Assembly: GCF_014356525.2 (NCBI RefSeq)
Contig: NC_052518.1
Span: 98,219,932-98,283,931, forward strand
DNA from: Nilaparvata lugens
Taxonomy: Eukaryota > Arthropoda > Insecta > Hemiptera > Delphacidae
Length of the DNA: 64,000 nt
Direction: 5' to 3'
Below the pieces are notes generated by a model that did not search any database, was not told where the DNA came from, and saw only the letters and a list, made by a program, of their open reading frames with translations. The position numbers and the translations under genes are program-made. Each line of letters starts with the position of its first letter. Position 1 is the first letter of the stretch. This document shows positions 43,440-54,076 of this stretch, in pieces.

Positions 43440-45064
43440 GATTGAGAAAGAAAAACGAAGTAAAATCGAGAGGAAGGTGATAAAAAGAGAAATGAATGGC
43501 ACTGAAGAAATGAGGAAGCCGACGATGGCGGTTATCAATTTCGAAGTAAATACAAGACAACTAACTAGAGAAAAATGAAATAGGAAATGAAACAGAGTTT
43601 GTATAAGAAGTCAGAGAAAACAGTACAGTGATGAGAGACTCCAAAGAAGTAATCAAAAAATCACAGTGTCCAATAATAATAAGCTGCTCCACAATAGCTG
43701 GTAACCTGATGTTGACTGCATGGTAGCTCACAACAGACTGACAGAGTGGAGTCAGAGAAGCAACAATAAACGGGAGAAAAACAGGAATAATCTGGAATTA
43801 TTGGCTTGAATAAAATGAAAAACAATGCAAGATCGGACGAGAATAATCTGTATAATAGACAAAACAAGTTGATTATTTTATCTTATCGCAAGCGACGACT
43901 GCTCAACAGTCACGTAGCACTGAGATTCAGATTAAACTGGCAGAACTGCAGAATAGGATAAACGCTGTTTCCTAATGCCCATTCTAATATGAGAAGATGA
44001 CAAAGTCTTTTCTTATTAAATTCCTTAATAGAATTGATTTATTGAAGATAAAAATATAGCCACTGAATATGTCCACAAGCACAGGCCGTGAGAAACTTGG
44101 ATCCGTCTACCGAACGTGACTAAATCACAATTAGAACAATAGCACAATAGAACTTCGACTACTGCAATACCAATACAGCTCCAGCAATCTCCAAAACCGA
44201 GATGGAATTAAACGAGTTGAAATAATGAAGATTTTATTTCACTTAATACAGGCCTTCTGGTCCTTTTCATTTTCAATAAAATATTGGAGCAATTTAATCG
44301 TATTTGAAACCAACAAAAATACGATTGTAGTGCATCATGACTCCCAATCAAACGCAACTTATTCAATTACCATGAATAATCCATTGCAACATAATTGACT
44401 TATATCCACAGAAAAATAACTCCTGTTATTTACTGCATCGTAATTTACTAATTACCACGGACCCAAGCAATTATCGCCGGTTTCACTCTATTATCATAAT
44501 AAATATTTAATCCATAACCTCATGGATAAATAATATCATTCAGGATAATCTGACAACTAATTTACTCCAATGACATGAATCGTCATACAGTTCACAGGCT
44601 GCAATTGACAACATGAAAAATAGATAGTACAAATTCCACCCCTTCACCCGTGCTTGGTAAGGGGAATTGGATTAGGAGTTCCAAGACGACAAAATGGCGA
44701 TTTTACTGGAGATGAAAGAAAAAGCAACAAGATTTTTCCAACTTGACAGATAAAGCCCAGAGACTGATTATCTGATTAATTAAACTTAAATGGTTGAGTT
44801 GCCACTCAGCTTAATTTTGACTCTGATTAAACAGGACAATTTACTCGGAAAAATTGTTATGATTGCTACCTTTAAATATAGGCCTAATATCAATGTATTT
44901 CTCTCAACCAAGAAATAATTATTTCATCCTCCAATATCACGGCTAGTTTCAACTAGTACCAATGCTATTAATTATCTCGAACCCCATAATTAAGCGTGAG
45001 CTATATTTCAAAAAGTATTTCCCTCAAATTTTGATGCTATTTCTCCTTCTGGCCACTCACCTTA
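43440..45064. other. Gap between integrase and ORF3; nothing recognised
   Basis: About 1.6 kb that is markedly more AT-rich than the rest of the large element. No coding frame with family features, no terminal repeats. It could be an untranslated region or an old unrecognised insertion. Confidence 0.45.
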
Positions 45065-48000
45065 TTACTGATGTTGAATTACCCTTCCTCGGTACTCCAT
45101 CAGCCGAGTGGGCAGCGTCACCCAGCTTATGTGATTCCTCCTGTCGTCACTGTCCTCCTCTGCACTGGCTCCTCCATCGTTGCCCTCTCGGCCATCGCGG
45201 CCGGCTCCTATTCCGCTGCCGTCTCCTCCATCTTCCTCCTCTTCCTCCTCGGGAAGGGGTGGCAAGATCTTTATATCTTTCACGTGAACAGTCAGCCTTT
45301 TACCGGCAGCTCCTTTTAACAACACTACAGAAACGCTCAACATTTTCTCTACCTCATAGGGCCCAGAAAATTTCGGAGCTAGCTTAGCCGCAAACTGGTT
45401 CACTCCGGATGAGAGATGATAATCCCTCTTATACACCAACTGGTCCGTCCTTAGTTCCAGCGGTCTTTGCCTAAGATTATAATACCTCCTGGTATTATTA
45501 TAGGCCTCGTTTAGGTTATCTAAAACGAGCTTCTGCGCACGCTCCAGTACTTGCAGCCTTCTCAGCTGGGCTGCTCGACTCGTGCCTCCATCCTCCTGTC
45601 GGGGATTGCCTTCCTCCTCGCAGCAAGCATCTCCTGGTGCTCTCAATTCCCTTCCGAAGTTGAGGAAAGCAGGAGTATACTTAGTACCGACGTGTACTGC
45701 TGTATTCATGGCAACACAAAATTCCTCCACATAGCGATCCCAATCTGCATGGTGCTCGCCCATATAGAGCTGTATCATAGTCTTCATGACTCTATTAACC
45801 CTCTCCGTAGGGTTACAGCTCGGTGTATAAGGTGGAGTGTAGAATAATGAGATGCCATTATCTTTACAGTATGACTTAAAAAGTCTACTTGTATACTGTG
45901 TTCCATTATCACAGATTAGCAGCTTTGGCACCCCGAATTTGGTGACAACCAGCTCTCTCAAAGCTCGCGCTACGGCATTGCTGTCTGCCTGAGCTAGCAG
46001 CCGAGCTTCCGTCCACTTCGTGAACTGGTCCTGAAATACCACCAGGTATTTATTCCCTCTCTTTGAGCGAGGTTATGGGCCTACAATGTCGGTGCTGACA
46101 GTCTCCCAGGGTCGCACCACCTTCCTCTGGCTATTCATCTGCCCGTATGGAGGCCGCTGCTCCACTTTATGCTTCATACAGGTCTTGCAGCGCCTCACAT
46201 ACTTCGCGACGTCTGCATACAAGCCTGGCCAGTAGTAGCGACAGGCTATCAGGTGATAAGTCCGGAATACTCCTTGATGGCCCGCTGTCGGTGCATCGTG
46301 GCTGTGTTGAAGTATTTCCGCCCTTGCACCTCTCAGAATACACAGCTTCCAGCCATCGCCCTCCGGCGCATCAGGAGGTTGCGGACGGGCCCATATATGT
46401 CAAAACAAAGCCTCACCCCTCACCATATAGTCGGGGTATTTCTCTGGATGATGAAGTAGATTGCTCTTCATCCTCCTTATCCATCTGTCATCTTCCATGA
46501 CGATGGCGGCCACTGCTCCTGTGGGTTCCTTCTGGACTTCCTGTGTATTGGCCAGTACGTCACCTCCTGGCAACGCTCGTGAGAGAGCATCAGGGACCAC
46601 ATTCAGCTTTCCTCGTCGGTATTTGATGACCAAGTTGTACTGCTGCATCTCTAAGGCCCACCTTGCTAGCCTTCCTGTCGGGTTGGGGATAGCTCTAAGC
46701 CACTTTAGAGCCTGGTGATCTGTGATCACTGTAGTCTCGTACCCTTCTATATATGGCTTGAATTTTCTCAGGGCGAAAATCACAGCCAGGCATTCCTTCT
46801 CGGTGGTGGAATACCTCAGTTTGGCCCCCTTGAGCCCTCTGCTTGCATAGGCGATGACCTTCTCCTCTCCATCGACCTCCTGAGTAAGCACAGATCCTAA
46901 TCCATACTCCGAGGCATCTGTCTGGAGCGTGAACGGAAGTTCGAAGTGAGGATACGTGAGCACTGGAGATCTAGTGAGGGCCCCCTTTATCTCTTGGAAA
47001 GCTCTCTCCTCTTCTGGTCCCCAGTGCCACTTCACTCCTACCTTCAACAACCGGTTTAAAGGGGTTGCAAGGTCTGAGAAATTCGGGACAAACCTCCTAT
47101 ACCAGGATGCCAATCCTAGAAAACTCCGGAGCATCCTGAGCCGCTGCGGAGTTGGGAACTTGTTCCCTCTGCTCTCACTTGTTCCCTCCGCTCTCACTGT
47201 TTCAGGATCGGTCCTGAGTCCTTGCTCTGTCACTATGTGACCCAAGTAGCATAGCTGCCGCTTCAAGAACTGGCATTTCTCCTGGTTGATTATCAAGCCA
47301 GCCTCTCTCAGCCTACTGAACACTCTAGCTAAATTTAGCATATGAGCCTCCATTGTTTCTCCCAGGACGATGACGTCATCTAGGTAAGCGAAAGCACAGG
47401 GTTTCAATTCCGGTCCAATTACCCGGTCTAGAAGACGCTGAAATGTAGCTCCAGCCGAGTGTAGACCAAACGGCATCATCTGGAATTGGAATAGCCCTCT
47501 TCCAGGAACCGTAAACGCTGTAAGCAGCTTACTCTGCTCCTCCAATGGTACTTGCCAGTACCCGCTCTTCAAGTCAATTGAAGAAATGTATTTAGTGTTC
47601 CTTAATCGATCCAAAATGCCTGTCATATTCGGCGAGAGATATGCATCTCGTTCCGTGAGTGCATTAATCTGCCGGAAATCGATACAAAATCGCATCTTCC
47701 CATTAGCCTTCTTCACCAAGACAATTGGTGAACTCCAAGGGCTACTGCTCGGCTCGATAACCCGCTGATCGAGCATACTGTCCACCTCCTCGTTTATCAC
47801 CGCTCGCATAAGTGGATTGCAAGGATACGGACGTTGTTGGAATGGCTCAGCTCCTTCCTTCAGCCTGATTTTATGAACCAGGAGGTGAGTCGCACCTGGC
47901 ACATCTCTGAATTTTTTCAGCTACGTCTCCAGGAATTTTTTGAACTCCTCCTTTTCTGAAGTAACTGCTGCCACCTGTCCCACCAAAGCCGGAGGCAATA

Positions 48001-48877
48001 TCATCCTCCACTGCCTTAGATCGAGTCTTGCTTGAATCGCTCTCAAATGACTTAATCCCAAAATCATTTCGGATTCCAACTCCTTGATCACTGCCACCCT
48101 CCAGTAGACTCGTCTACTACACACCTCGGCGGTCAGCTTCAGCTCCTCCACTATGGGAAGCTTCTCTCCAGTCACCAAAACAGGTTGATGACTAATCGGT
48201 TTAATCTGGCAATCGCCAGACCTCTTCAGTCGTTGTGCTGCCTCTCCAGAGACATAGGACAACTCTGCCCCAGTATCGACCAGTGCATTGAGCCAGACAT
48301 CTCGAACATGTACCAGCATGAAGACGCGCGTCTCCTGGGGCTGCAGACACTTTCCTTGCATGTCTATCACAGCTGCACCGAACTTCACCTCCCTTCTTCC
48401 TCTGGCTTTCACAGTTTTCTGGGTGGTTGGAGCACTCTTCTCCCTGGGTTGGGGCTCCCACTCCACAGTGCAGGTGCAGGTGTCGATTTTCACCCTGTGC
48501 TCCTGCAGGAACTGCATACCGAATAAAAATTCGGGAGATAATCCCTCCATGATCGTCATCACTGTGGATAGCACTTCTTGGCCGACTATCAGGTTGATTT
48601 CCACCTTCCCATATAACCACGCCACGGTTCCATTTGCCAAGATCGCACCTCTCTCTGTCGGAGTTCTCCTTGCACATCCAGCTGCTTCTAAGCTTGCAAA
48701 CGTTGCCAAGCTTAAGTAGTTGGATTCAGCTCCTGTATCGAGTAGAGCTCGATATTGGTGGCCAGCTACCTTGACTGTGGTATACAGCCTATTGTCGAAC
48801 TGCGACTCCGGTTCAGTTGAAGCTGGTTCCTGGTTCTCACCACGGTGGCTTTGTCTGTCGTCCTCTTCAGATTTTTC
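45065..48877 (-). pseudogene. Pol of the large LTR element: two retropepsins, RT, RNase H, integrase; three in-frame stops
   Basis: One continuous frame (-1 relative to gag) from just after a TGA at 48878-48880. Domains: first retropepsin ALLDTGAESNYLS (~48755); second retropepsin ALVDTGAELSYVSGEAAQRL (~48275); RT VLVKKANGKMRFCIDFRQIN and FAYLDDVIVLG; RNase H TLQTDASEYGLGSVL; integrase finger, CDNGTQYTSRLFKSY and CNPTERVNRVMKT; GPY/F (KFSGPYEVEKM); acidic tail. Stops in the same frame: TAG 47921-47923 (protease/RT), TGA 46400-46402 (after RNase H), TAA 46073-46075 (integrase N-part). Otherwise undamaged, so decay is recent or suppression possible. A 21-bp tandem duplication near 47160-47195 adds residues after RT. 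Confidence 0.92.
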
Positions 48878-49830
48878 TCATAAGTGCAACTGGGACGAGG
48901 CTTCCCACAGGTCGCGCAGAGAGAAACCTCAGGGCACTCTGACCTCCAGTGACCCGCCTTCTTGCACTGCCAGCACACAGGTCCCACTGGAGTCGACTCC
49001 ACTAGTCGTTGAGTTGTTGTAGGCTCTGGCTCAGGGCGCGATTTCACAGGTTTACGAATCTCCTCCTGTTTCACAGCCCGCTGCCTCTGCTGAGCGCTTT
49101 TCTCCTCCGACTTTATCCTCTCATACTGCCTGGCCAGCTTGAGCAGATCGTCCACCGAATAGACTTCGGCTTCTCTGATGTACAGCTTGTACCGAGGTAG
49201 GAGATTCTTGTAGAGCCTCTGCAGCTGGTGGCTGACTGAGAAATCTCCTCTCCTCCTCATGAGGGTCTGAAGTTCCTCCATGTAGTCGTGGATGGCCTTG
49301 CCTTCACGCTGCCGTTGACCCAGGATTTGAGTATCCAGGTCATCCTCGTAGGTTGCTGGATAATAACGAGACCGAAAGTCCCTTACAAAATCGTTCCAAT
49401 GATGCCAGAACCCTTTCCGGATCCGCATCCATAAGGAACATCTTCCCGCTAGCATTTCTGGAAGCGCCGGGAACAACTGCTCCCCTGTCAGCCCATAGGC
49501 TTGTTGTAACTCCTCAAGGCACTCTAGGAAACTAGGAGCGTCTCCATTGCCATCATATGACAACCTCCATCCCCGAACTTTATCACACACCGTCCCTGGG
49601 TCCATAAATGGAGTGTCAGGGGCTGCAGCTTGGATCGGTGAGCGTGGTGTGTGTCGGGGCCTGTACTGGTGAGCAGATGACACCTCTGGTCTCACTAATG
49701 CAGGTCTTGCATGATACAGTGGACCAGTATCTGCATGTGCCGGCATTGACCTCGGCAGCGCTGGTTGTATCACAGCCTCTTCACCTGGAGGCAGCGGTAG
49801 CATTGTGAGACATCGCTGCCGCTGCTCCAT
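48766..49830 (-). CDS. Gag of the large LTR element
   Basis: The open frame extends upstream into the LTR, but the first ATG is at 49830 (MEQRQRCLTMLPLPPGEE), 74 bp inside the LTR boundary, so that is the likelier start (354 codons). The central region SYDGNGDAPSFLECLEELQQ, WHHWNDFVRDFRSRYYPATY and LQTLMRRRGDFSVSHQLQRL is a Ty3/gypsy Gag capsid-like fold; CWQCKKAGHWRSECPEVSLC is a CCHC zinc knuckle with a following CATC. The stop is TAG at 48766-48768. Pol overlaps it in the -1 frame, implying programmed frameshifting; GAGAAAAATC at the start of the overlap is a candidate slip site but not a perfect heptamer. Confidence 0.88.
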   Translation of the reverse strand: MEQRQRCLTMLPLPPGEEAVIQPALPRSMPAHADTGPLYHARPALVRPEVSSAHQYRPRHTPRSPIQAAAPDTPFMDPGTVCDKVRGWRLSYDGNGDAPSFLECLEELQQAYGLTGEQLFPALPEMLAGRCSLWMRIRKGFWHHWNDFVRDFRSRYYPATYEDDLDTQILGQRQREGKAIHDYMEELQTLMRRRGDFSVSHQLQRLYKNLLPRYKLYIREAEVYSVDDLLKLARQYERIKSEEKSAQQRQRAVKQEEIRKPVKSRPEPEPTTTQRLVESTPVGPVCWQCKKAGHWRSECPEVSLCATCGKPRPSCTYEKNLKRTTDKATVVRTRNQLQLNRSRSSTIGCIPQSR

Positions 49831-49903
49831 TAACGCTCTCCGCAACTCGGAACAGGTGCCGTCTGTGGGCACCGAGTCCAGGAGCAAATCGACAGCGTCA
49901 AGC

Positions 49904-51133
49904 GACTCAGTCGGCGTCTGGGGTGGGCCGCAGCAGGGGACAGGAGTCTTGGTGGGGTATCCGCCAACCGCCCTCGTTTGAGTCGGGGGTTGAAACAGGG
50001 CCTTGAGCACTTTAGAGAAATGTTTCCCTCTTTTAGGTAAGAGGGGCCGTGCTTTCGCACTGCCAAACAGGGTTGGGCGTGGAGTGAGAGGAGTAGGTAT
50101 GCTGCAGTGTCCGCAGTGAAGGAGGTCTCTGTGACGGGAATAACATTCCCGATTGCCACAATGTGTCCTCTTGTGTGTCTTGGATCTACTAACTGGAGTC
50201 GCTCACCGGGTCACTATTCTCGGGAACCGGGTGTTTTCCGGGTCTCCGGATTGAACTCGGGGTTCTCGCAAAGGATTTCTCTAGCCTCTCTCGAGCTCCT
50301 CTTGCGATTCCGGATTGAATCGACAAGCTGCGGGAGCCCGCGCATCGGACTTCCCTAAGTCCTAGTCCTCGGGCACCGGGTGTCTTCCTGGGGTCCGGAT
50401 CGGTCTCGGAGTTCTCGCAAAGGCTTTCCCTAGCCTTTCTTGAGGTCCTCTTGCGATTCCAGATGGTATCGGCAAGCTGCGGGAGCCCGTGCACCGGACT
50501 TCTCTCCTGAACACTAAGTCCAAGTCCTCAAGCACCAGGTGTCTTCCTGGGGCCCGGATCGTCCTCGGAGTTCTCGCAAAGGCTTTCCCTAGCCTTTCCC
50601 GAGGTCCTCTTGCGATTCTGGATGGTATCGGCAAGCTGCGGGAGCCCGCGGCTACCAAGATGTAGTCAGGTTTTGACCAAAACCTGACGTGTCGCTGCTG
50701 GTTGTAACAGGCAGGTTGATGCCCAAACTCGTTGAAAAAGTCAAACAACACTCGTCCAAGTGTGTGTTGAACTGCGGAGCTTCCAGTGTCTGAGATTAAC
50801 CACCTTTAACCTCAGACACAACTCCCGGTCATCGAAGGATTCATAGTACACTCAAAGTACAAGTTGTACTATGCTGCTAGCTGCGTGCTGCTTCCTTCAC
50901 TCTTCTATCGACCGCTCGCACTGGACACCCGAACTAGACTGCCGCCTACTAGCCTTTCACGAGCCTCCCTCAGTGGCCGAGAGGGAGGGGAGTAAGGATG
51001 CGCAGCACTGCTGAGCGGTAGCCCAGCGGCTGGCTTGCTCGTTGACCTCTGTGATTCCATCAGAGATAACCGAGCGTCTTATAACAAGCCCTAAACTCAA
51101 TTCCCTTCATTAGTTACGATATACATCGTGACA
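49904..51133 (-). repeat. 5' LTR of the large element (1230 bp, three tandem units)
   Basis: Starts (minus) TGTCACGATGTATATCGTAA and shares its sequence with 37910-39735 except for about four missing tandem units. A GCTACCAAGATGTAGTC junction replaces part of the region near 50650. Carries the same single GGGCCGTGCTTTCGCACTGC motif. Confidence 0.88.
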
Positions 51134-51859
51134 AAATGAACAAAGAACCATATCAAAAGTCCCTCTAAAATTCTAAACACAATATAAAATAGCCATGTTG
51201 CTTCAAATTGTAGAGAGTTCTAGCTTTCCTTCCTTAGTTTTGCTGTAAACACCACGGGAGAGGTACGAGGTTTTTGAATCATTGTTATATTTTTTAATAA
51301 TAACACATGGTGTGGAGAGTGCAGGGAATCCATATAGATCTCGCAGAAGAAGGTACCACTGAATGTTATATTAGTAGACAGATGGTTGATCACTCCACAA
51401 AGTAGAACATTCTCTTCTCTGTGATCACTCACAGGTGTGAGATTCAAAGTGGTGGGGGGAACGCCAGCGTGACGTTACGTGTAGTAAATAAGTGATGAGT
51501 AGGCCCTAACTACACTGAGCATACAGTTTATTCATTGTAGCTTCAAATACATCGTCTTTTGACACCCTTACAATTCAGATAGAACATTGAAATTCTCTGT
51601 ACTTATAGCGAATGAATCACTGATTCTAATAATGTAGTTTAATACATGAATTTGAAGTTAATTCAAATTGTATGAATAAAATAGCCTATAGTTGGAAGTT
51701 TTCCAATGCCAAAAACGTGATATTATGAAGAATTTAATAAGCTAGGAAATTATCAATTTTTGGGTAGGCAAGTTTTGTTAGCGAGAAAGTTCAAGATGAA
51801 AAGACAAATTTGAAATTTCATTTGTTTATTTTTTCTCCAAGACTAGCCTTGCCCTTATA
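51134..51859. other. No gene recognised; fragment of CATATCAAAAGTCCC element
   Basis: ACCATATCAAAAGTCCCTCT near 51148 matches the terminus of the 30045-30752 family. The rest is AT-rich without a recognised feature. The last bases hold the 13-bp target duplication (51847-51859) of the following LINE. Confidence 0.5.
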
Positions 51860-53129
51860 GAATATAGAATATATAGAATAGAACAGAACTTTATTTGCAC
51901 TTTTTTCAACATTACAAAAATGAAAATAATACCTCCAATTCAGTTCAAACTCAACTAAATTTTACAAATAAATTGAACAAGCATTCTTTTCATCATAAAT
52001 AAAAGTTCTTTAGGCTTGGCCGAGGCCGTCAGCCGAGTAGATAGATTTCTTTATTATACATTATACTAATATTGAATAATTATTATTGTTTTTGTGATTA
52101 CATTATTCATAAATAATTAATTATTTCTCCTTATCATTCCTATTCGATTCCTCCTTCTTCTCATACCTAACTAATTTCTCGTAATTATCATAACTAAATG
52201 TTGTAACTCAACTTTTAAAAAGCAATTCACACTCTTAAATTCACCCTCTTTTAGGTATGCGTCAATGTGGCTGGACTTATAAAATATACAAACAACATAA
52301 TTATTAACTTCACGAAAAAAAAACCAAAACTTTAAAATTTAAATAGAGTCACCTCTTACTTTGTACTCTACAAAAATAAAATTGAATTAAAATACAGTCA
52401 ACTTTCAATTAATTCATCAGTAATCTAAATGAGAATACAGAAACAAAAGAGAGAAAGAATAAATAAATAAAACAAAACCTCTTGAAAATCTTAGAATAAT
52501 TAATCAATTGAGTCATCTGCATTGATCAAAGCACTACTTAATAATACATAAAGTCTTGCGGCTTCTCATGTTTATGATAAAATACTACTTTTATAGCTAA
52601 TAACTCCAATAATAATACTAAAAAGACTTTTCCACTTCAACATTAAAATGTACATTTCACAATTACATAACAAGATATCAATAACAATAAAGAGGAAATG
52701 ACTCTTATCGATTATAAACTCCTAAAAATTGAATTCTGTTATCAATTCTCGCCTGTATCTCACTGCCTCCCTCAAATATCCTACTAGACTCGTCCAACAT
52801 TTTCCATTCAGATACTCAATTACTGTCTCTCTCTCTAGCATCGCCCCTCTCAGATATTTCTTTCTTATTTCACCCAAAATTGAACATCTACCGATGAAAT
52901 GATAAGCATCTTCCGTTTCTCGGCTATTGCACATAGAACAGATACCTATCCCCTCCTCTCTTTGCGGTGCGTGATTGAGCGATAATAGCCCTCCTCTGGC
53001 TTTGAAAATCATCGAGATAACATTCCGTTTGGACTCATCATTCATGTAATTTCTCGTTACATCGTCAATTTTTACATCTGCGTAGATTCTGTGAAACTGT
53101 GACCGCTCTCTTCTCTCTAGCCACTTACT

Positions 53130-53290
53130 TTTAACTTTAACTTTTATCTTCTCCATTGCCCTCTCCCACGTTGCTTCCCCCCCTTAACTCTAACTTTTAT
53201 CTTCTCCATTGCCCTCTCCCACGTTGCTTCCCCCCCTTAACTCTAACTTTTATCTTCTCCATTGCCCTCTCCCACGTTGCTTCCCACCCC
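53130..53290 (-). repeat. 53-bp tandem triplicate inside LINE ORF2
   Basis: TTAACTCTAACTTTTATCTT through CCACGTTGCTTCCCCCCC is repeated about three times at a 53-bp period. Since 53 is not a multiple of three, the expansion breaks the ORF2 frame. Confidence 0.95.
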
Positions 53291-54040
53291 CTCCTGAAAT
53301 TCGCTGCTTGCCAGTTGTCCGCTGTAATCGGCAATTCAATATCAAACTCACTTAATATCCGTCTCCATTCAGAATACCAACCACACTTTTCTCTTAAACA
53401 ATGTCTTGCGATCAATGTTCGATATCGGTCGCCAGGTATCTCAAAAGAATTCAATACATATTTTATATGAACGCTCAAAGTATACAACCACAAAATTTCC
53501 TTTCCTGTCTCTAAGTAAACTATATAATTTGGCGTATTACACGGTAGTCCAAATATTTTCTTGACAAACAACCTGAGAAATTTTTCTAGTTCTTCTCTCT
53601 CCGCATATCCCCATACCTGCGCTGCATATGTTACAACTGCTTTACTTATCGAATCAAAAATTCCCCATTTCATTGACAGAGGTGCTTCATCATTCAAAAT
53701 GCGTCTTCGCCATACACTATTAATCCCAAATCTGGCAGATGTTATCTTACATTTAAAATGTGCGGTTAGGGCAAGTCTTGATGAAAAAACAACTCCCAGG
53801 TATCTGTACTCATTCACTGTTTCAATAACTTCATTTCCATAGTACCACTTCTCTCTTTTTCCCAATCGTCCTCCTCTTCTGAAAACTACAATCTTGGATT
53901 TAGCCATGTTCACTGTGAGATTCCACCTTATGCAATATTTCTTCAACTTATTTATCATTAACTGCAGTTGTCGAGGATTCTCAGACATCAATACCACGTC
54001 ATCAGCATATAACAGCGAATTTATCAGCCTCTGCCCAACA

Positions 54041-54076
54041 TATCTCAAAAGAATTCAATACATATTTTATATGAAC
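54041..54076 (-). repeat. 36-bp templated filler copied from 53437-53472
   Basis: TATCTCAAAAGAATTCAATA onward is identical over 36 bp to 53437-53472, about 600 bp away in the same ORF2 and same orientation. It sits exactly where ORF2 is interrupted between the RT VLSPLLF region and the YADD box. It looks like template-switch filler. Confidence 0.9.

Larger units (their letters stand above)
37910..51133 (-). mobile_element. Large Ty3/gypsy-type LTR retrotransposon, 13.2 kb
   Basis: Bounded by direct repeats 37910-39735 and 49904-51133 (LTRs, starting TG on the minus strand). Minus-strand order: LTR, gag, pro-pol in -1 frame, a ~1.6-kb gap, an unknown ORF3, a ~2.2-kb minisatellite, LTR. It is much GC-richer than its surroundings. 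LTRs longer than 1 kb and the integrase signature PTERVNR recall the Osvaldo/Ulysses-type insect elements, but that affiliation is an inference. No matching target duplication, primer-binding site or purine tract was recognised, and outer LTR ends do not show a clear CA. Confidence 0.9.

Noticed and set aside
49828..50010. Gag start inside the LTR (first residue at 50010)
   Set aside because: The codon at 50010 is GTG, not ATG; the first ATG in frame is at 49830, inside the LTR boundary toward the coding region.
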